From NCBI GenBank assembly GCA_014549065.1, contig JACDOX010000082.1:1799690-1863689 (forward strand): a stretch of 64,000 nucleotides of DNA, given 5' to 3'. Made by a program: the position numbers and the translations under genes. Source of the DNA: Cardinalis cardinalis (lineage: Eukaryota; Chordata; Aves; Passeriformes; Cardinalidae). This document shows, in pieces, positions 1-12,625 of the stretch. Under the pieces are notes generated by a model that saw only the letters and a list, made by a program, of their open reading frames with translations, was not told the origin of the DNA and ran no database searches. Numbering within the stretch: the stretch's first letter is position 1; every line of letters begins with the position of its first letter.

Positions 1-3000
1 TGAAACAAAGAGCAGTCTCATTTTACAGAAGTAGCTAAGCACATAGGACCTCCTAACCAAGAAAGCAGGGACTTCTTTTTTTCTCCTCCTGCCTTAGCCC
101 NACGTTTTGGGGNTTTTTTTTAAGTTCAGAAGAGAGTACTTTCAAAGCAGCCCTGATCTCCATTTTGATGTGCATCATTAAGCAGCCCCATATCAAGATC
201 ACTTCCAAACGAAATTTGGGTGGCAGATTCACACCAGCATCACGCCTAATGCTCTGCATCTTTGAATGGCCATTCTGTGTACGGACCAAAGCTGAAAGCA
301 GCCTAAGGCAAACATCCCAGGAAATATGTACACCCTGCATAACCTGTCCTCAGTGTTGTTTTGGTGACATTGTTGCAAACNACCTGCAGCAAACCTTCAT
401 GCAGAGCACAGGTCTCTACTTCCCTTCGGCTCCCCACTAAGCGATGGATGGGATGTGTCCTAATTTTGCAGCTCCATGACAGATGGGAAAAGTCTGAATT
501 AAAGTGAACTCTGTGAAGATCTGTGTCTAATGCTTGTGATATTAAAGACAAAAAGCCCACTCCTAGCATATGTTAACATAGTTCTACTTTGCAGGGTTAA
601 AAATAGAGTTAGGCTGACTTGAGGGTCTGAACTTGGTCATACTGTGCACACACATTAATTTCTTTTTTTTTGTCAAATTAAAAAGTTTTCTATCTGTGCT
701 ACTATATTTCTGTCATAAAAGATCAAGAGACAGCTACACTCTGAGGATTAAAAGTAAAATCATCTTGAGGCAGAAAATCAGTTAATGTTATCAAGACAGT
801 CCAACTTTATTCAGAAGCCCCTGAGGCACTACAAAAGAAGAGTGTCTCCCCTGAAGTCCTTACTACATAAACAGATGTCCAGGAAAATGGTGAGAATTGA
901 GCCAAGAGAAGGAGGAAAAAAAATAGGAAAAAGACACAGCCATAACCTCCTCATCCTTCAGGAGGAGAGCCCATAATATCTCAGTGCTGCTGGTCAACAT
1001 GCCTCATGAACCATGGCATATAAAAGTAATCTGTATGCCCCTCCTCTCTATACCCAAATTCTCCCTCTTCTCCTCCCCCCATCCCACTCACTTGCAATAA
1101 AAAGTAAACTACTACGCTAGATTCACATCATAGTGGCAAATGTTGAAACAAAGCAGTGACTTCCTGGTAAAGTTACAAAACCATCTTCCCCTTTGCTTCA
1201 GTTTGCAGAGCTTGGGACAGAGGCATCTGATCCACTTTATAGGCTCTGATGTATTGAACACCATTCCTATGCCCTTAGGCAGCACCAAGCAGTTCTGTAC
1301 CTGTCTTGGTGAGGTTGCAGATTCATAGCACCCTCCAAGACAAATTTTACACAAATCAAACCAATATTTTAATAGACACCTAATCATGGCTTTGNTTGTG
1401 GGTTTTTTCCCCACACCATGAAAACGGATTAGGAAGGAAAGGTAATAACCTGGATAACAACATTTGTTGAAATCTGCAAGATTCAGTTCACAAGAAAAAA
1501 ACAATCTCGTTTTGTCTGCCATGAATAACATTTTGGCAAAGTGAAAAAAAATTACAGATGCCAATCTAGCAAAACTTCTCACACTTTGCCATGGACAGCT
1601 TCAGCCAACAACCAAGCACCATTCATTCTCCTCCAGGTGGGATGGGCAAAAAATTGGAAGAATAGAGGTAAGAAAGCTTNTGGGCAAAGACAATTAAATA
1701 GGGTAAAGCAAAAGCTGGGCACCCGAGCAAAGCAAAACAAGGAATTCATTCACTGCTTCCTGTGGATAGGCAGGAGTTCAGCCATTCCCAGGAAAGCAGG
1801 GCTCCATCAGCCATGACTTTGGAACACAAGGGCTATCACTCTGAATTTCACCTTCTTCCCCAGTTTATATGCAGAACATGACTCCACACAGTGTGGGAGT
1901 GACCCTGTGGTCACTTGGGGTCAGCTGCNCTGGCTGTGTGCCCTGCCAGCCCCATGTGCACCCCCAGCCCACTCGGTGCTGGGGTGAGGTGAGAGGCAGG
2001 AAAGCCCTTGGCTCTGTGTAAGCACTGCTCAGCAGCAGCTAAACCAGCCCTGTGTTATCAACACTGTTTCCAGGACAAATCCCAGACACAGCTCCATATT
2101 AGTCACTGTAAAATTCTACCCCAGTCCAAAACCAGCACTCACAGGAACAATTTAAGTGGTACAAGGCGTATGACCCAATTCGACTACACAAGGACTTGCA
2201 GAATCTGNTTTTTGCTTTTTAAATAAAGATGCCAAGGCATCAAAGGCAAAGAATAGATAGGAAAAATGCCAAATCACAATTTACACATTTTTCTACCTGT
2301 TAAAACACTCTATTATGTTAAATACTGCCATTTCTCCACCATTATTTAACCTTGGAATATTTGATAGGTAGCCTCTAAACACTCATGTTCTTACAGTATT
2401 TCATCTTGCTTATTTCATTAAGATAGGATTATAATTCCAGATCTGATAGCTNCAACTAAAGTAGAAAGACTCTATATAAGCACAACCCCCCTAAATACTA
2501 CTGATATTTTGATTTATTTACTACTGATGTTTGATTTTCAGTATTTCACATTATTTTAATGACATAAAAATGAATATTTTAATAATAATAACGATTATTG
2601 AATATATGAATTATATGAATAATTTTGTTCATATATTGAAGCAATTTAGAGAGGAAACTAGATGTAGATTGCTAAGAAAACTAGTGGCTATTGGAGTTTT
2701 TTGTGTGTCTATATACATGCCCATATGTATGTATATTTTACCCTGTGGTGAATTTTGACATTGATTTTGACATTAATTTTTTTCTTGCTAATTTTTGCAA
2801 CAGACTGCTTCATATAATGCCTACATANTTCCAGATGCTAAAACAGTTTAAACTCTGGAAAGTAAAAAAGTACTAGCTGTATATTAGAGAGCTCATATAA
2901 TGCATATTAACAAAGTATACCTNAATTTATATCATGTTTACATCAAGCTTATGTCACATTTAGCTGAAAATTTCTATTCCTTTTCTAATGTCATACATTA

Positions 3001-6000
3001 NCAGCTAATAAGGGCCTGAATACCCCTAACTTGACATTAGGCATAACAGTATTTCTTATGAGCTCANCCACAGAGAAACTTCATACAATGGCTTTGGAGA
3101 AGGGAGAGCACTTCCTTCAGCTCTGCATGCACTGGTGAGCACCCTATCAGTAGGCAGATGAATCAGAGGCTGCTTCTGACAGTTTTTTACCTTGTTAATG
3201 ATGTATTTAAAACCAGATCTGGACCATTAATGCATTTCACATTGAGCGAAGAAATACTCTGTAGAGAAGGACTTTCAAGTAATGTCTAATTTAAGCTGCA
3301 AACTGAACAACAAAGTAGACAGGAGAGTTGCTGGCTGGANATCTTGACTTCTCTGCAGTACCTTTTTATGCTTTAGCTCTGCAGAAATTAAAGGACTNAT
3401 ACAAGAGCTACTGGATAAACTGCACTTTTTATATAAGCAGGTGTCAGCCTTGATGACAATAAGGATCCCTTCTGGNTTGAAATCTTTGGAACCAATAACA
3501 ACGGAAGGAGACACAGTTTCACNGAGGGTACCACTAAAAGAATAATTTTTTTCTTTCACTATTGTACAAAACAATCACCAAACAAAATTGCCTTAGCATA
3601 AAACTTGATTTGAACAGCTCTTTCAGCAATGTAATACATAATACCCAAAAGAATTCTCCTAAAAACAGCAAGCAGATTTTTATCAGCTAAGTTATAAACA
3701 AATTTGGATGCAGCAAGATGCAATCCACTAGTTTGCTCAAAATGTGATTTTACTTTATTTGTTCAGTGTTCAAAAATGTTCTGTCAATATTTTTTCATTT
3801 CATGCCTCTCNCTACAAATAGAGAGACCAAGAAAGGATGGAAGACTTGAGAGCCTGGAGAATAATACACAGCCATACTTAGTTACCCACAGCTACTGCCA
3901 CCATTTGCCCAGGAATTTCTGCAGAGAAGTTTTAGGATTGATAGGCATGGAGAATGATTGAAAATTAAGAGGGGCAGGAGCAGGGCTCCTGAAGGACAAG
4001 TGCTGGTAGCTCTCAGATTAGTTGGTTAGTTTTAGATTAGCTGCACATCTCTGTGCAGCTTCTCCAGACACCCAGATTGCAAGANATGACAGGCAATAAA
4101 CCCAAATTAACCACAAAGGTGGCATGGGAAGGAGAGACTTCCTGTCTCCCACAGGCTTATCATCTACAAGCTCCTAAGTGGCAGAAAAAAGCCATCACAA
4201 GACCAGCAGGCTGAAGGGGCTGGTCCAGTAACCAGCTTCCCTTGTATTAATTATCAATACACAAAATCCTGCCCAGAGAACTTGGACACGTGCATCCTGC
4301 TCCTGGGGACAGGCAGCCGAACAGGCTACTCAGTCTCACGCTCTCCTACACATTTCACTACAAGCAGGTAGGTGCAAAAGTACAAACAAGTGAAATCAGT
4401 TTGGTTTTAAAAGAAAAGTGTCTTCCTGTTCTANGATGTCTCCGAGATTTGCTACATTGCTGACACCGTAGGGAAACAGTTTCTTAGAGTCCAAAGAGCA
4501 AAACATGCCTTGGAGACCCTGAATTCTGTTTGGAACTAAAATCTTCAGCAAAAGTCTAAAAGAAAGGCTTAGAAATGATGCAAGGAAGACTTTCTATAGT
4601 GTATATTTTAATGTGGGAATAATTGACATTACAAAAAACCCCAAAACAGCCCATTCTCATAAAAAATACCAAGGAGTTTAGGAAACTAAAGCATTGATAG
4701 AAATTCTAGATGACTTGCTAGGGACATTCTGCTCTGTCTAATTCTCTCAGCAATTAGTTTTCCAAGCCAGAGAAGAATGCAGACTAGGAACTCCAGATAA
4801 CCCTGTTTATATACTCTGCAATAAAATCTGCCTATTACAACTTAAAACAGAAGGGCACATTAACACAACAGTAGTCAAATCTGGCTTTTGATATGCTCTT
4901 CTACTCTTTCTGATTCTATGTTTAAAACTCTTTCTCATCTTATTCCTCACAGCTAATATTACACNTAATCTCTCCTGTTTATTGCTTTGTCCTTTTTATT
5001 TTATGAATGATTTGGTTTAAAGCCCTTATTAGATGTGTTTTCCATTTGTTAAGGGACAGAGAAACTTTTTTTCTAAATTGCTTCCATAATTTATATCTGA
5101 ACTATTGTCAAATCTGTAAAGAAACAGATTGAGTTTTCTTTCACAGTTTTCAGGCCATCAACATGGAGAATATATCAGAGCTAGATTTTCCACCACTTAA
5201 CAAACTTTATAATGTCTGATACTTTTTAATTATAAACATTTTTGTAAAATTCCAAAATTCCTGATGANTATGAATGATATACTGGGTGGATGTTGGATAA
5301 CAACTCCAAAACTATGTCTTGATACACTAAAATGTTTCACTTCAATACATTGTTTTATATTCATTTTCACACGCTCAATATAAACAACTCACATATCCTN
5401 ATTTCAGTTACTTACACTTCTTCCAGAATAGAGAATAATAAAGCAATATTTAAAAACCATTTACATTTTTTACAAAAGTAATTTCTGAAACTGGAACTGC
5501 TATAATAGGTAATTGTTAGCAAAAAGTATCTTAGAAAATGTGAAAGCAGAGACACAGCCCATTTATGCCTACTAGAAAGACACATGTAGCTTCAACAAAA
5601 TCTGAGGGCCAGCATTAAAATTAGCAATGCATCCCACTGCAAAAACAAAACAAATCACCAAATATGGAAGTCCTACTTCATAAACAATATTTTAACATAA
5701 CCCTGAATAATAAATATGAGACTAATTGACAATATAAATCCCTTAGTTCATCAGGCCCCAAGTGAAATACTACTTTTTTAAATCTCTAACCATCATGTTC
5801 AGGATTCGACAACAGAAAACCAGAAACAAGTANAGAAGACCAAAAGAAGTGAATAGCTCACAGATGGACAAAGACAGCCTGCAGCCAAGGACCTGGAAAA
5901 CATGGGCAGAGGTCTCTGTTCTCCCACAGACTTTGCATTACTCTGGCCAGTCATCTCACATACAGCCTTGCAGTGCAGCTGAGACAATCTGTCAAGGGTG

Positions 6001-9000
6001 AAGTTTCCCAACACATTCTCTGCTGAAATAGGGGACATTCTGACCTTCCTCAGCTACAACCACTTGGGGCACATTTTTGTTCAATTTCTTGCTCCAGCAC
6101 AGAGGCTTACCTGAGCACTCTAAGGTGGGCAAGNAAAAATCCCTGCTGAAACCTGCTCAAAGCTTTGTGGCAGAGTTAATTGTCCCCTGGTTTGGGGGCC
6201 TGTGGCACGGGAGTCATCAGGCATTGCTGGCACAAGGGAAATGGTGACAACACACAGCTAAAGCACATGAACTGAATCCTCCTTTTCACAGGCACAGTGG
6301 AACTACCACAGTGCAGCCTCCAGGGCTGGCATCCATCTCCTCCTCCTGAGATTTTCATCCTCTAAGGTCCTCTTCTCCAGCCACTGTCACCTCACATCTT
6401 TCATCTCAGCTGCTCACACAGCAGCAAGAGCCATGATGTCAGCCAAGAAGAGTCAGATTATTGTAGAAAATGAAGTAGAAAGCATTTGGTTCGTCTGTTC
6501 ATTTTGCCCAGAATGCATCAGGGAATTCCTCACAGGCAGCCTGGCTGAGGGGTAGCAACACTAACTATTAATGGTGGCTTGGGAGGGGATATCAAGGTTG
6601 GGTGCACCACAAGTTTTACTTCTTCAAGCCAGTTTATCACCAATCTTGGAATAAGAAAAATAGAAGAAATGAAACCACAAATAAGAGACCCATAAAAAGA
6701 AGGTAATAGCACCTCAAATTTTTTGATATGTTATGAGGATAAATACATTAAATAATACGAGATATTCAAAAGCTATAGTAATAGGGGAGATAGAGGTAGC
6801 TAAGATAGATAAACTGCTATAAAAATGCAGAGACTTTTAAAAGAAACATCCAGCTATGTAGAGAGCACAGTACTTTTGTCATTACTATTTATGTGCCATT
6901 TGTGAACAAGGAAAGTATTTAAATCAGGTTTTTTTCACACTTGAGCTGGGCAAATAATGTGAAATAGTTTCTTGTAAACCATCATCCAAATGTAAATTTT
7001 TCTTGATTGTCTCCCTGTTTCGTTGACCAATTTTACATACATATTATAATACAAGTATATGTTTCTTTGTCTGAACAGTCAAATGCATGGAAGGAACATG
7101 CATTTCCCAAGATTTTGATGACTCCTCTGTGGGTTTGNGAGTGGAAAAAAATGCTACCTGACATAGGACATCAATCCCAGGGAGCAAATATTAAGTAGGG
7201 TGTAGGAAATAACTAACATAATAGTTATTAGATAGCTGCATGCACCCAGACAGACAGTCAGCCAAAACACGTTCTGTCTAAACTATTCTCATGATAATTT
7301 TTTAGCAACAAAGGCTTCTGTTCATGTGATTTTCTACACAGATAATTCATTATCTGAATAAAAGGACCATATTCATTGAGTTGCTTGCTTCAAATAGATT
7401 TTCTCCAGCTCAGAGACAATAGCGCCGACAATACTGTGAGACCGTAAAGATGCAGTAAAATGCAATGAAACCAAGCCTTGATTTGCTTGTGTTGCTGCTG
7501 TGCTGTTCATATGGCTTAAGTAGCTCAGTGACAGGGTGTCTTGTGGGAAATAGGAAACAGTTAAGGTGAAGGAAGATACAAATCCTGCTCACTTAAATGA
7601 CTTGGGTATTTTTACAGGGGTTGCATCCCTAGTAAAGCATCCCTACTCCGTGGAAGGGAATTCTCAGAAGGTTTCTCTTTATGAAGCAAAATAGAGGTGG
7701 AGTGACAAAAATGAGAAATTATGACTTCATAAGTAGAATGTAAAAGCCTTAAAATTATATAAATTATATAATTATATAAACCTTTAAATGATATAAAAAT
7801 ATATTTTGTTTTGGTAATGGGCTAAATATGTTTCAATTCCAGGAAACCTTTCTGTTTGATGGTTCAGTTTTCACAGATTAACACACAATTGCAAAAATTC
7901 CCAGAACTTCATTTCTGCTCTCTAGATATCTTAAGCCACCATTTTAACAACAGAGAATATCATCCCACTGGGAAAGAAAAATATATAGAAATAAAAAGAG
8001 TCTCTGCCTTATTAAGTTCTTTGTGAGGTGCCCNACAACAAGTGCCATTCTCTCACTCAATGACCAGAACAATATCTTTCAAAAAATTTGTTTTATGGTT
8101 TAGGTTTGTTGGTTGTGGTTTTTCTTNCTTGAATTATGAACAAGTTTACTCAATACAAACACAGATTGCTCAGGTGGATGAGCTAAACATAAAGTGGTTT
8201 TAAACATTCACANTGTCATTCTTCCCCTCTCCCCACACAGCTTCATTAGATTGGCCAGGGCTGGTTGGTAAGTGCTTCCTTTTAATTCCCATTTTGNCAG
8301 CACTACAGTATCACTGCAGCATCTGCCACAAAGAGACAAAAAATGAGTAGGAAGGAGTAGCCAAATAAAAAAGTTCTTAAAGACTGTAAATCACCATAGT
8401 ATGGAGAATATGCTGAGAGCAATCATTAAAAACATATCAATCAGTGGGAGCAGTTTTGTTAAGAGGAGAGAGAATCATGAAAAGAAAACAAAAATTGATT
8501 ATGTTGAGGGTCTTGAGCACTATACAGACAAATATCTCTAAAAATGGACCTGAAGCACTGTGTGAGGTGGCCCAGAGGTCTAGCCCAGCATGAATTTCTT
8601 CAGACACTGCTCATAATTGGGCTTTTTCTTTTCACTGTAAAAGAAAGATGTCGATTTCCCAATTCTATTCAGAGCCCTGCCTCTCATCACAAAAGAAAGG
8701 TTTGTATTATATTATGCACTTGCTGAACTAGACCATCTTCAGGGCCCTTATGTGCCTGCTAGACAGATGGTACATCCCTCAGCTGCTTGAATATGAAAAC
8801 TCAAAGAGTTCCTAAAGACACCAGGGAAATAAAGAGACAGTCAAGAGGAAGAGAGAGGGCAGAAAAGATCAAAAGGGCTGAGCAGTAGACAGTTCCAAGG
8901 TATTTTCTTAATCAACAAATCCATACGGGCTGGAGGGGGAGCCCTGCACCACTCAGCTCTTGTGTAACTGATGATGCCCCTTATTCTTGTGTTACACATC

Positions 9001-9290
9001 TAAGAGAATGCTCAGTTCATTCTTTGTAGCACAACTTACAGTTGTACNTTGCAGCACAACTTTACAGCACCAGAAGAAACAGAAAATACGTCATGTTGAG
9101 GAAATCCATAAGTCCCAGGCAAGACAAGAGCTATAGTCATTGGCTAATAAAGCAATGTAACCTTTTGGCTCTTGACTTCATGGAAGGTTTTCTGCTGCTA
9201 ACATGACTATAATTTGTGTAGGTCACCACAAATGTGAACAGTCTTCAACAGCAAAAGCTTTCCCAGTATTTTTGGAAGACATCCTTCCAA
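1..9290. other. no gene recognised
   Basis: AT-rich single-copy-looking DNA. The longest open frame (156 codons, minus strand, 1112-1582) has no recognisable domain, includes ambiguous bases and lacks splice context. AT-rich strings occur at about 2575-2630 and 7752-7781. Nothing here resembles an exon, RNA gene or transposon I know. Confidence 0.55.
7752..7781. repeat. AT-only palindromic stretch
   Basis: Contains TTATATAATTATATAA, a perfect self-complementary 16-mer, in a longer AT-only tract. Such tracts melt or extrude easily, but they also arise by chance in AT-rich DNA. Confidence 0.7.
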
Positions 9291-9319
9291 GGTTTTTAGT
9301 CTTACTAAGACTAAAAACC
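9291..9319. repeat. perfect short palindrome (14-bp arms, 1-nt centre) followed by a T15 run
   Basis: GGTTTTTAGTCTTA, one C, then its exact reverse complement TAAGACTAAAAACC. The second arm is followed by C and 15 T (9321-9335) and then CAG. It could extrude a cruciform or, transcribed on the plus strand, form a hairpin ahead of a U run. The T run plus CAG also looks like a vertebrate 3' splice site. The most economical origin is a template-switch mutation during replication. Confidence 0.9.
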
Positions 9320-9335
9320 CTTTTTTTTTTTTTTT

Positions 9336-12244
9336 CAGTATCCTAGTACAGGTTTGTGTCTAATATTACTTGCAGCTCTTCTGAAATCTGGGTGTCAATT
9401 CTCTTCAACAGGAGCGATTTTCAGCTCATCTCAGCAGGTATGTAGAAACCCTAACTTGAAAAAATATAGAGCCTATGTTTAAAGGAGAAAATGGCAGTTT
9501 TAATATTTTTAAGGACTATATTTACACCCACTGAAAAACCTACAGTTCAGGAAAAAAGCTGGTAACCTGAAATGCAGTTGATAGAGAGGAAGATTTTTTT
9601 GAGATTTGTTTGGATTTGTTCCAATTTTTACAGCAAGTAATTAGGATTCCATTGGATAAATGGAACCTCTCAGGCCAGGGCTGTTTTTCAGGACAATAGT
9701 GTCCCAAAGAGAAGCAACAAACTCCACTATTTTCCCTGAAGAGACTTCAGGGAACATTCCCTGATTCAAAAGCAAAACCTTTTATCTCTTCAGAACTAGA
9801 GAGCAGCAGCTTGCAGCTGATTCCTTTTGAGTCTGCCCATAGCTGCATGGGCACCCCTTCACATGCTGCCTTCATTCTTCATTAGACCCCAGAGATTTTA
9901 AAAACCATGTCACTGCTGGATTGTTTTTTTTAATTGTTGAGACTGATAGTGGAACACAAATCATCCAAATGGNCATTACCAGAGCTGGTCTGCTACAGTT
10001 AGCATAATGTACACAAATATCCACCACTCCTTATTTTTCTATATGTCTGGATTTGTCTGATGTATTATTATNCAAATAATCAAAAGATCCCTGAAGTTCT
10101 GCATCTCTTCTCCCTGGTATAATCAATCCTTGCATAAAGATAGCCAGCACCTGAAAGTGACAGCAATACTTGCAGCCTGTGAAGCTGAACAGTAGATTCC
10201 ATCCTCCTGATGGAATTGTTTGGAATATTGTAGGCAACCGTCTTTTTCCTTTCACATTTTACTGTAAAGGAATATACAAACACTATGGAAAAAAGATTAG
10301 GAAANTGGTATAGAGTACAAGGATTTTGAGCAGGTAGAAAGCTTTTTGCATGTTGAAAAATCTCTACAGAGATCTAGCAAAGTAGCAAAAAATGAAAATA
10401 CAAGGCACAAGATTTGGCTAATGTAGTTTTGGAAGTGTCTGATCAAAGATATGGGAGTAAAAATGAATGTGCACTGAGAAATCATAAGGCAACAAACTAT
10501 ATTAGTCTATTTGGTTATATGACAGTGATAATTGATGTAAAATAAGCAGATACATTAATGGCAGTCACAGGGGAACAGAAACTGAATTTATAAATAGATT
10601 TAGTCTGTTAAATAAACAAAGGGAAACAATCAGCAATGATTACAAACAGCTTATTTAAGCAGTCTTTAATATGCTCAATGGCTTGGAGATGACAAGCCTT
10701 TTTAAAAGTGATAAAAAATCAGCCTCTCCATTTGGGGAATAGTTAAGAACCATCTATAAAACCCTGAGGTTTGGGTCCCATAGTAGTAAAATGGAATTTA
10801 TCAACAATGTTAATTTTGCCCTCTAAGTATTAGTTAACATTCACCTTCCAGTAAAAGCCACAGCCATTGACCCCAATAAGGAATTTTTCTTTTGCTCCTC
10901 CAGCAGGTCTTCTGGTGAGGGTAATATTCCATTTTTGCTGTAATTTCTGAAGTTGTGAGCTCAAGCTTCTAGGCAAAGATTTGCCATAACACACAACCTG
11001 CCAGAGGTGAAGTATTGTAAACAGAGACTCTGAATGATGCAGTGAAGGAATTATGCTCTCACTTGCTGTTTATACTCAAAAATGTTTCCTCTGTTCTCTC
11101 ATGCATCTACCTGTCTCTGCCACCTAGGGCAAAGTTAGATCAGATGGGGTTATTACAGATAACACCAGGACAAACAGGCTCAGCTCACCAGCAGGGAAGA
11201 GAGNGCCACAAACACACCACCAAGCTTCAGGTAGCAGAGCACTTGGCATCCCATCACTAAGCCTGACCTGTCTCCAAGTCTCAGTCCATCTACAGCCTGT
11301 TTTCTGGTGATTGCTCCTGATGCATTCAGTCTACACACAAGAATAATTTGTGGAAGTGCAGTTCAGCTCAATTCTAGATAATGCAGTAGGGAAAAGAAGT
11401 GGGGAAAAACCCCTCAAAATTCAGACAAACAAACAAGGTAAAAAAACTCCTATAGAATAAGTTAGAAGTGTTGTGGTGTGTAGTTATTGCTTTAACCCCT
11501 ACCCTGAAATCAACTGTCAGAGGATCTACANCCATTTAGCCTGCCTCCCAGTATGCCCAGGCTTCCACCTCTGAACAACTTAAGCAACCCTCTCCAAATA
11601 TAATTCTAGCTCTTGGAAAAGCCAGCCAACAGAAAATGTGCATTTCTTGCAGCTCCAATGGGGATTTATTCAAAAAACTTACCAGTGTAAGCTAACTAGT
11701 TGGAAAGAGCAGGGGAGAAAGTGGAAGTGTCCCATGACTGCTGCTTGGGCTCCGGGGCTGAGGAACATAGCAGAACATCAGGCTCACATCAAAATGCTTT
11801 CTCTTCCAACCTTNCATAAAATTCCTGTTACAACACTGTCATACCCAATTATTAAAAACATTTCTTCTATTTCTGCACAGTTTCAGCACACTAATCCTTT
11901 CCTACAAATGATATCCTACCCTTGAACACACTGAGAAGGACTCCTTTCCAAGAAAACAGATTTTCTTAGAGTGAATTAAGATGGGATAAAAGCTGATGCA
12001 TACTGTGTTTGATCAACAGAGAAGAACCATTCCTGAGCGAACCAGCATCCCATGGCAACCTTCACAAAAGACTATCCAGACAAGTTGACTGTGATAATGC
12101 CAGAAAGCAGTCACAAGTGCCAGTACCTGGCAAGAAGAGACAAAAACCCAGCACTGAAGAGAGAACAGCTGAAGGGGGAAAATTTCTATTAGCTCAAACC
12201 AGAAATATAATCTTATTTGTTTCAATGCTCCCTGTACATTCAAA
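9336..12244. other. no gene recognised
   Basis: Ordinary AT-rich sequence between the T run and the first LTR. Open frames are under 100 codons except one that runs into the LTR. No repeat family recognised. Confidence 0.5.
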
Positions 12245-12625
12245 TGTGCTGTGGGATTCACAATATCTGAACCTGAGAGAAGCAGAGAAGAGAATGATCA
12301 AAACAATTCTTATCTCATTTGCTGCTCTTGTGTTGTGCCAAAGTAGAATGCAATATGGATATTTTTTACCCAAAGTGATGGTGGTTTGTTCCCTTGGCCT
12401 GTCAGGGCCAAGCGCGTGTCCAGACTGCTGGGCAGGGGACAGTCACAAGGTTTTGTTTGAGTTGAGTGCTTGTGCAGTTTCAGTTCAGATGTAGTGTAAT
12501 ATAGTATAATATAGTATGGAATAATATAGTATAATAAAGTAATTAATTAGCCTTCTGATATCATGGAGTCAGATGCATCATTTCTCCCTGCCACGGGGGT
12601 TGCCTTGAATCTGATAATGTGCCAC
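12245..12625 (+). mobile_element. LTR of an endogenous retrovirus (songbird type), probably solo
   Basis: The stretch resembles an LTR I recall from songbird endogenous retroviruses (ERVK-like; the class is from memory). Its marks are a TATAG/TATAAT-rich tandem stretch (about 12497-12535), a polyadenylation signal AATAAA at 12533-12538, and the following GTAATTAATTAGCC and GGAGTCAGATGCATCAT motifs of the R/U5 side. I see no gag, pol or env reading frame and no second LTR nearby, so it is probably a solo LTR left by recombination. The exact ends are uncertain because I could not settle the terminal TG/CA bases or a target-site duplication. A 161-codon open frame (12009-12494) runs into it from upstream, uses no known domain and is probably chance. 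Confidence 0.72.
12533..12538 (+). promoter_or_regulatory. polyadenylation signal AATAAA of the LTR
   Basis: A canonical AATAAA follows the TATAG-rich tandem stretch inside the LTR, where the R region's polyadenylation signal is expected. It supports both the identity and the plus orientation of the LTR. Confidence 0.6.

Noticed and set aside
1112..1582. 156-codon minus-strand open frame rich in Cys and Phe
   Set aside because: No recognisable family or conserved motif, contains an ambiguous codon, and lies in ordinary AT-rich DNA.
12009..12494. 161-codon plus-strand open frame
   Set aside because: Its second half lies in the LTR and the first half has no domain or splice context. It is best explained by chance reading through a repeat.
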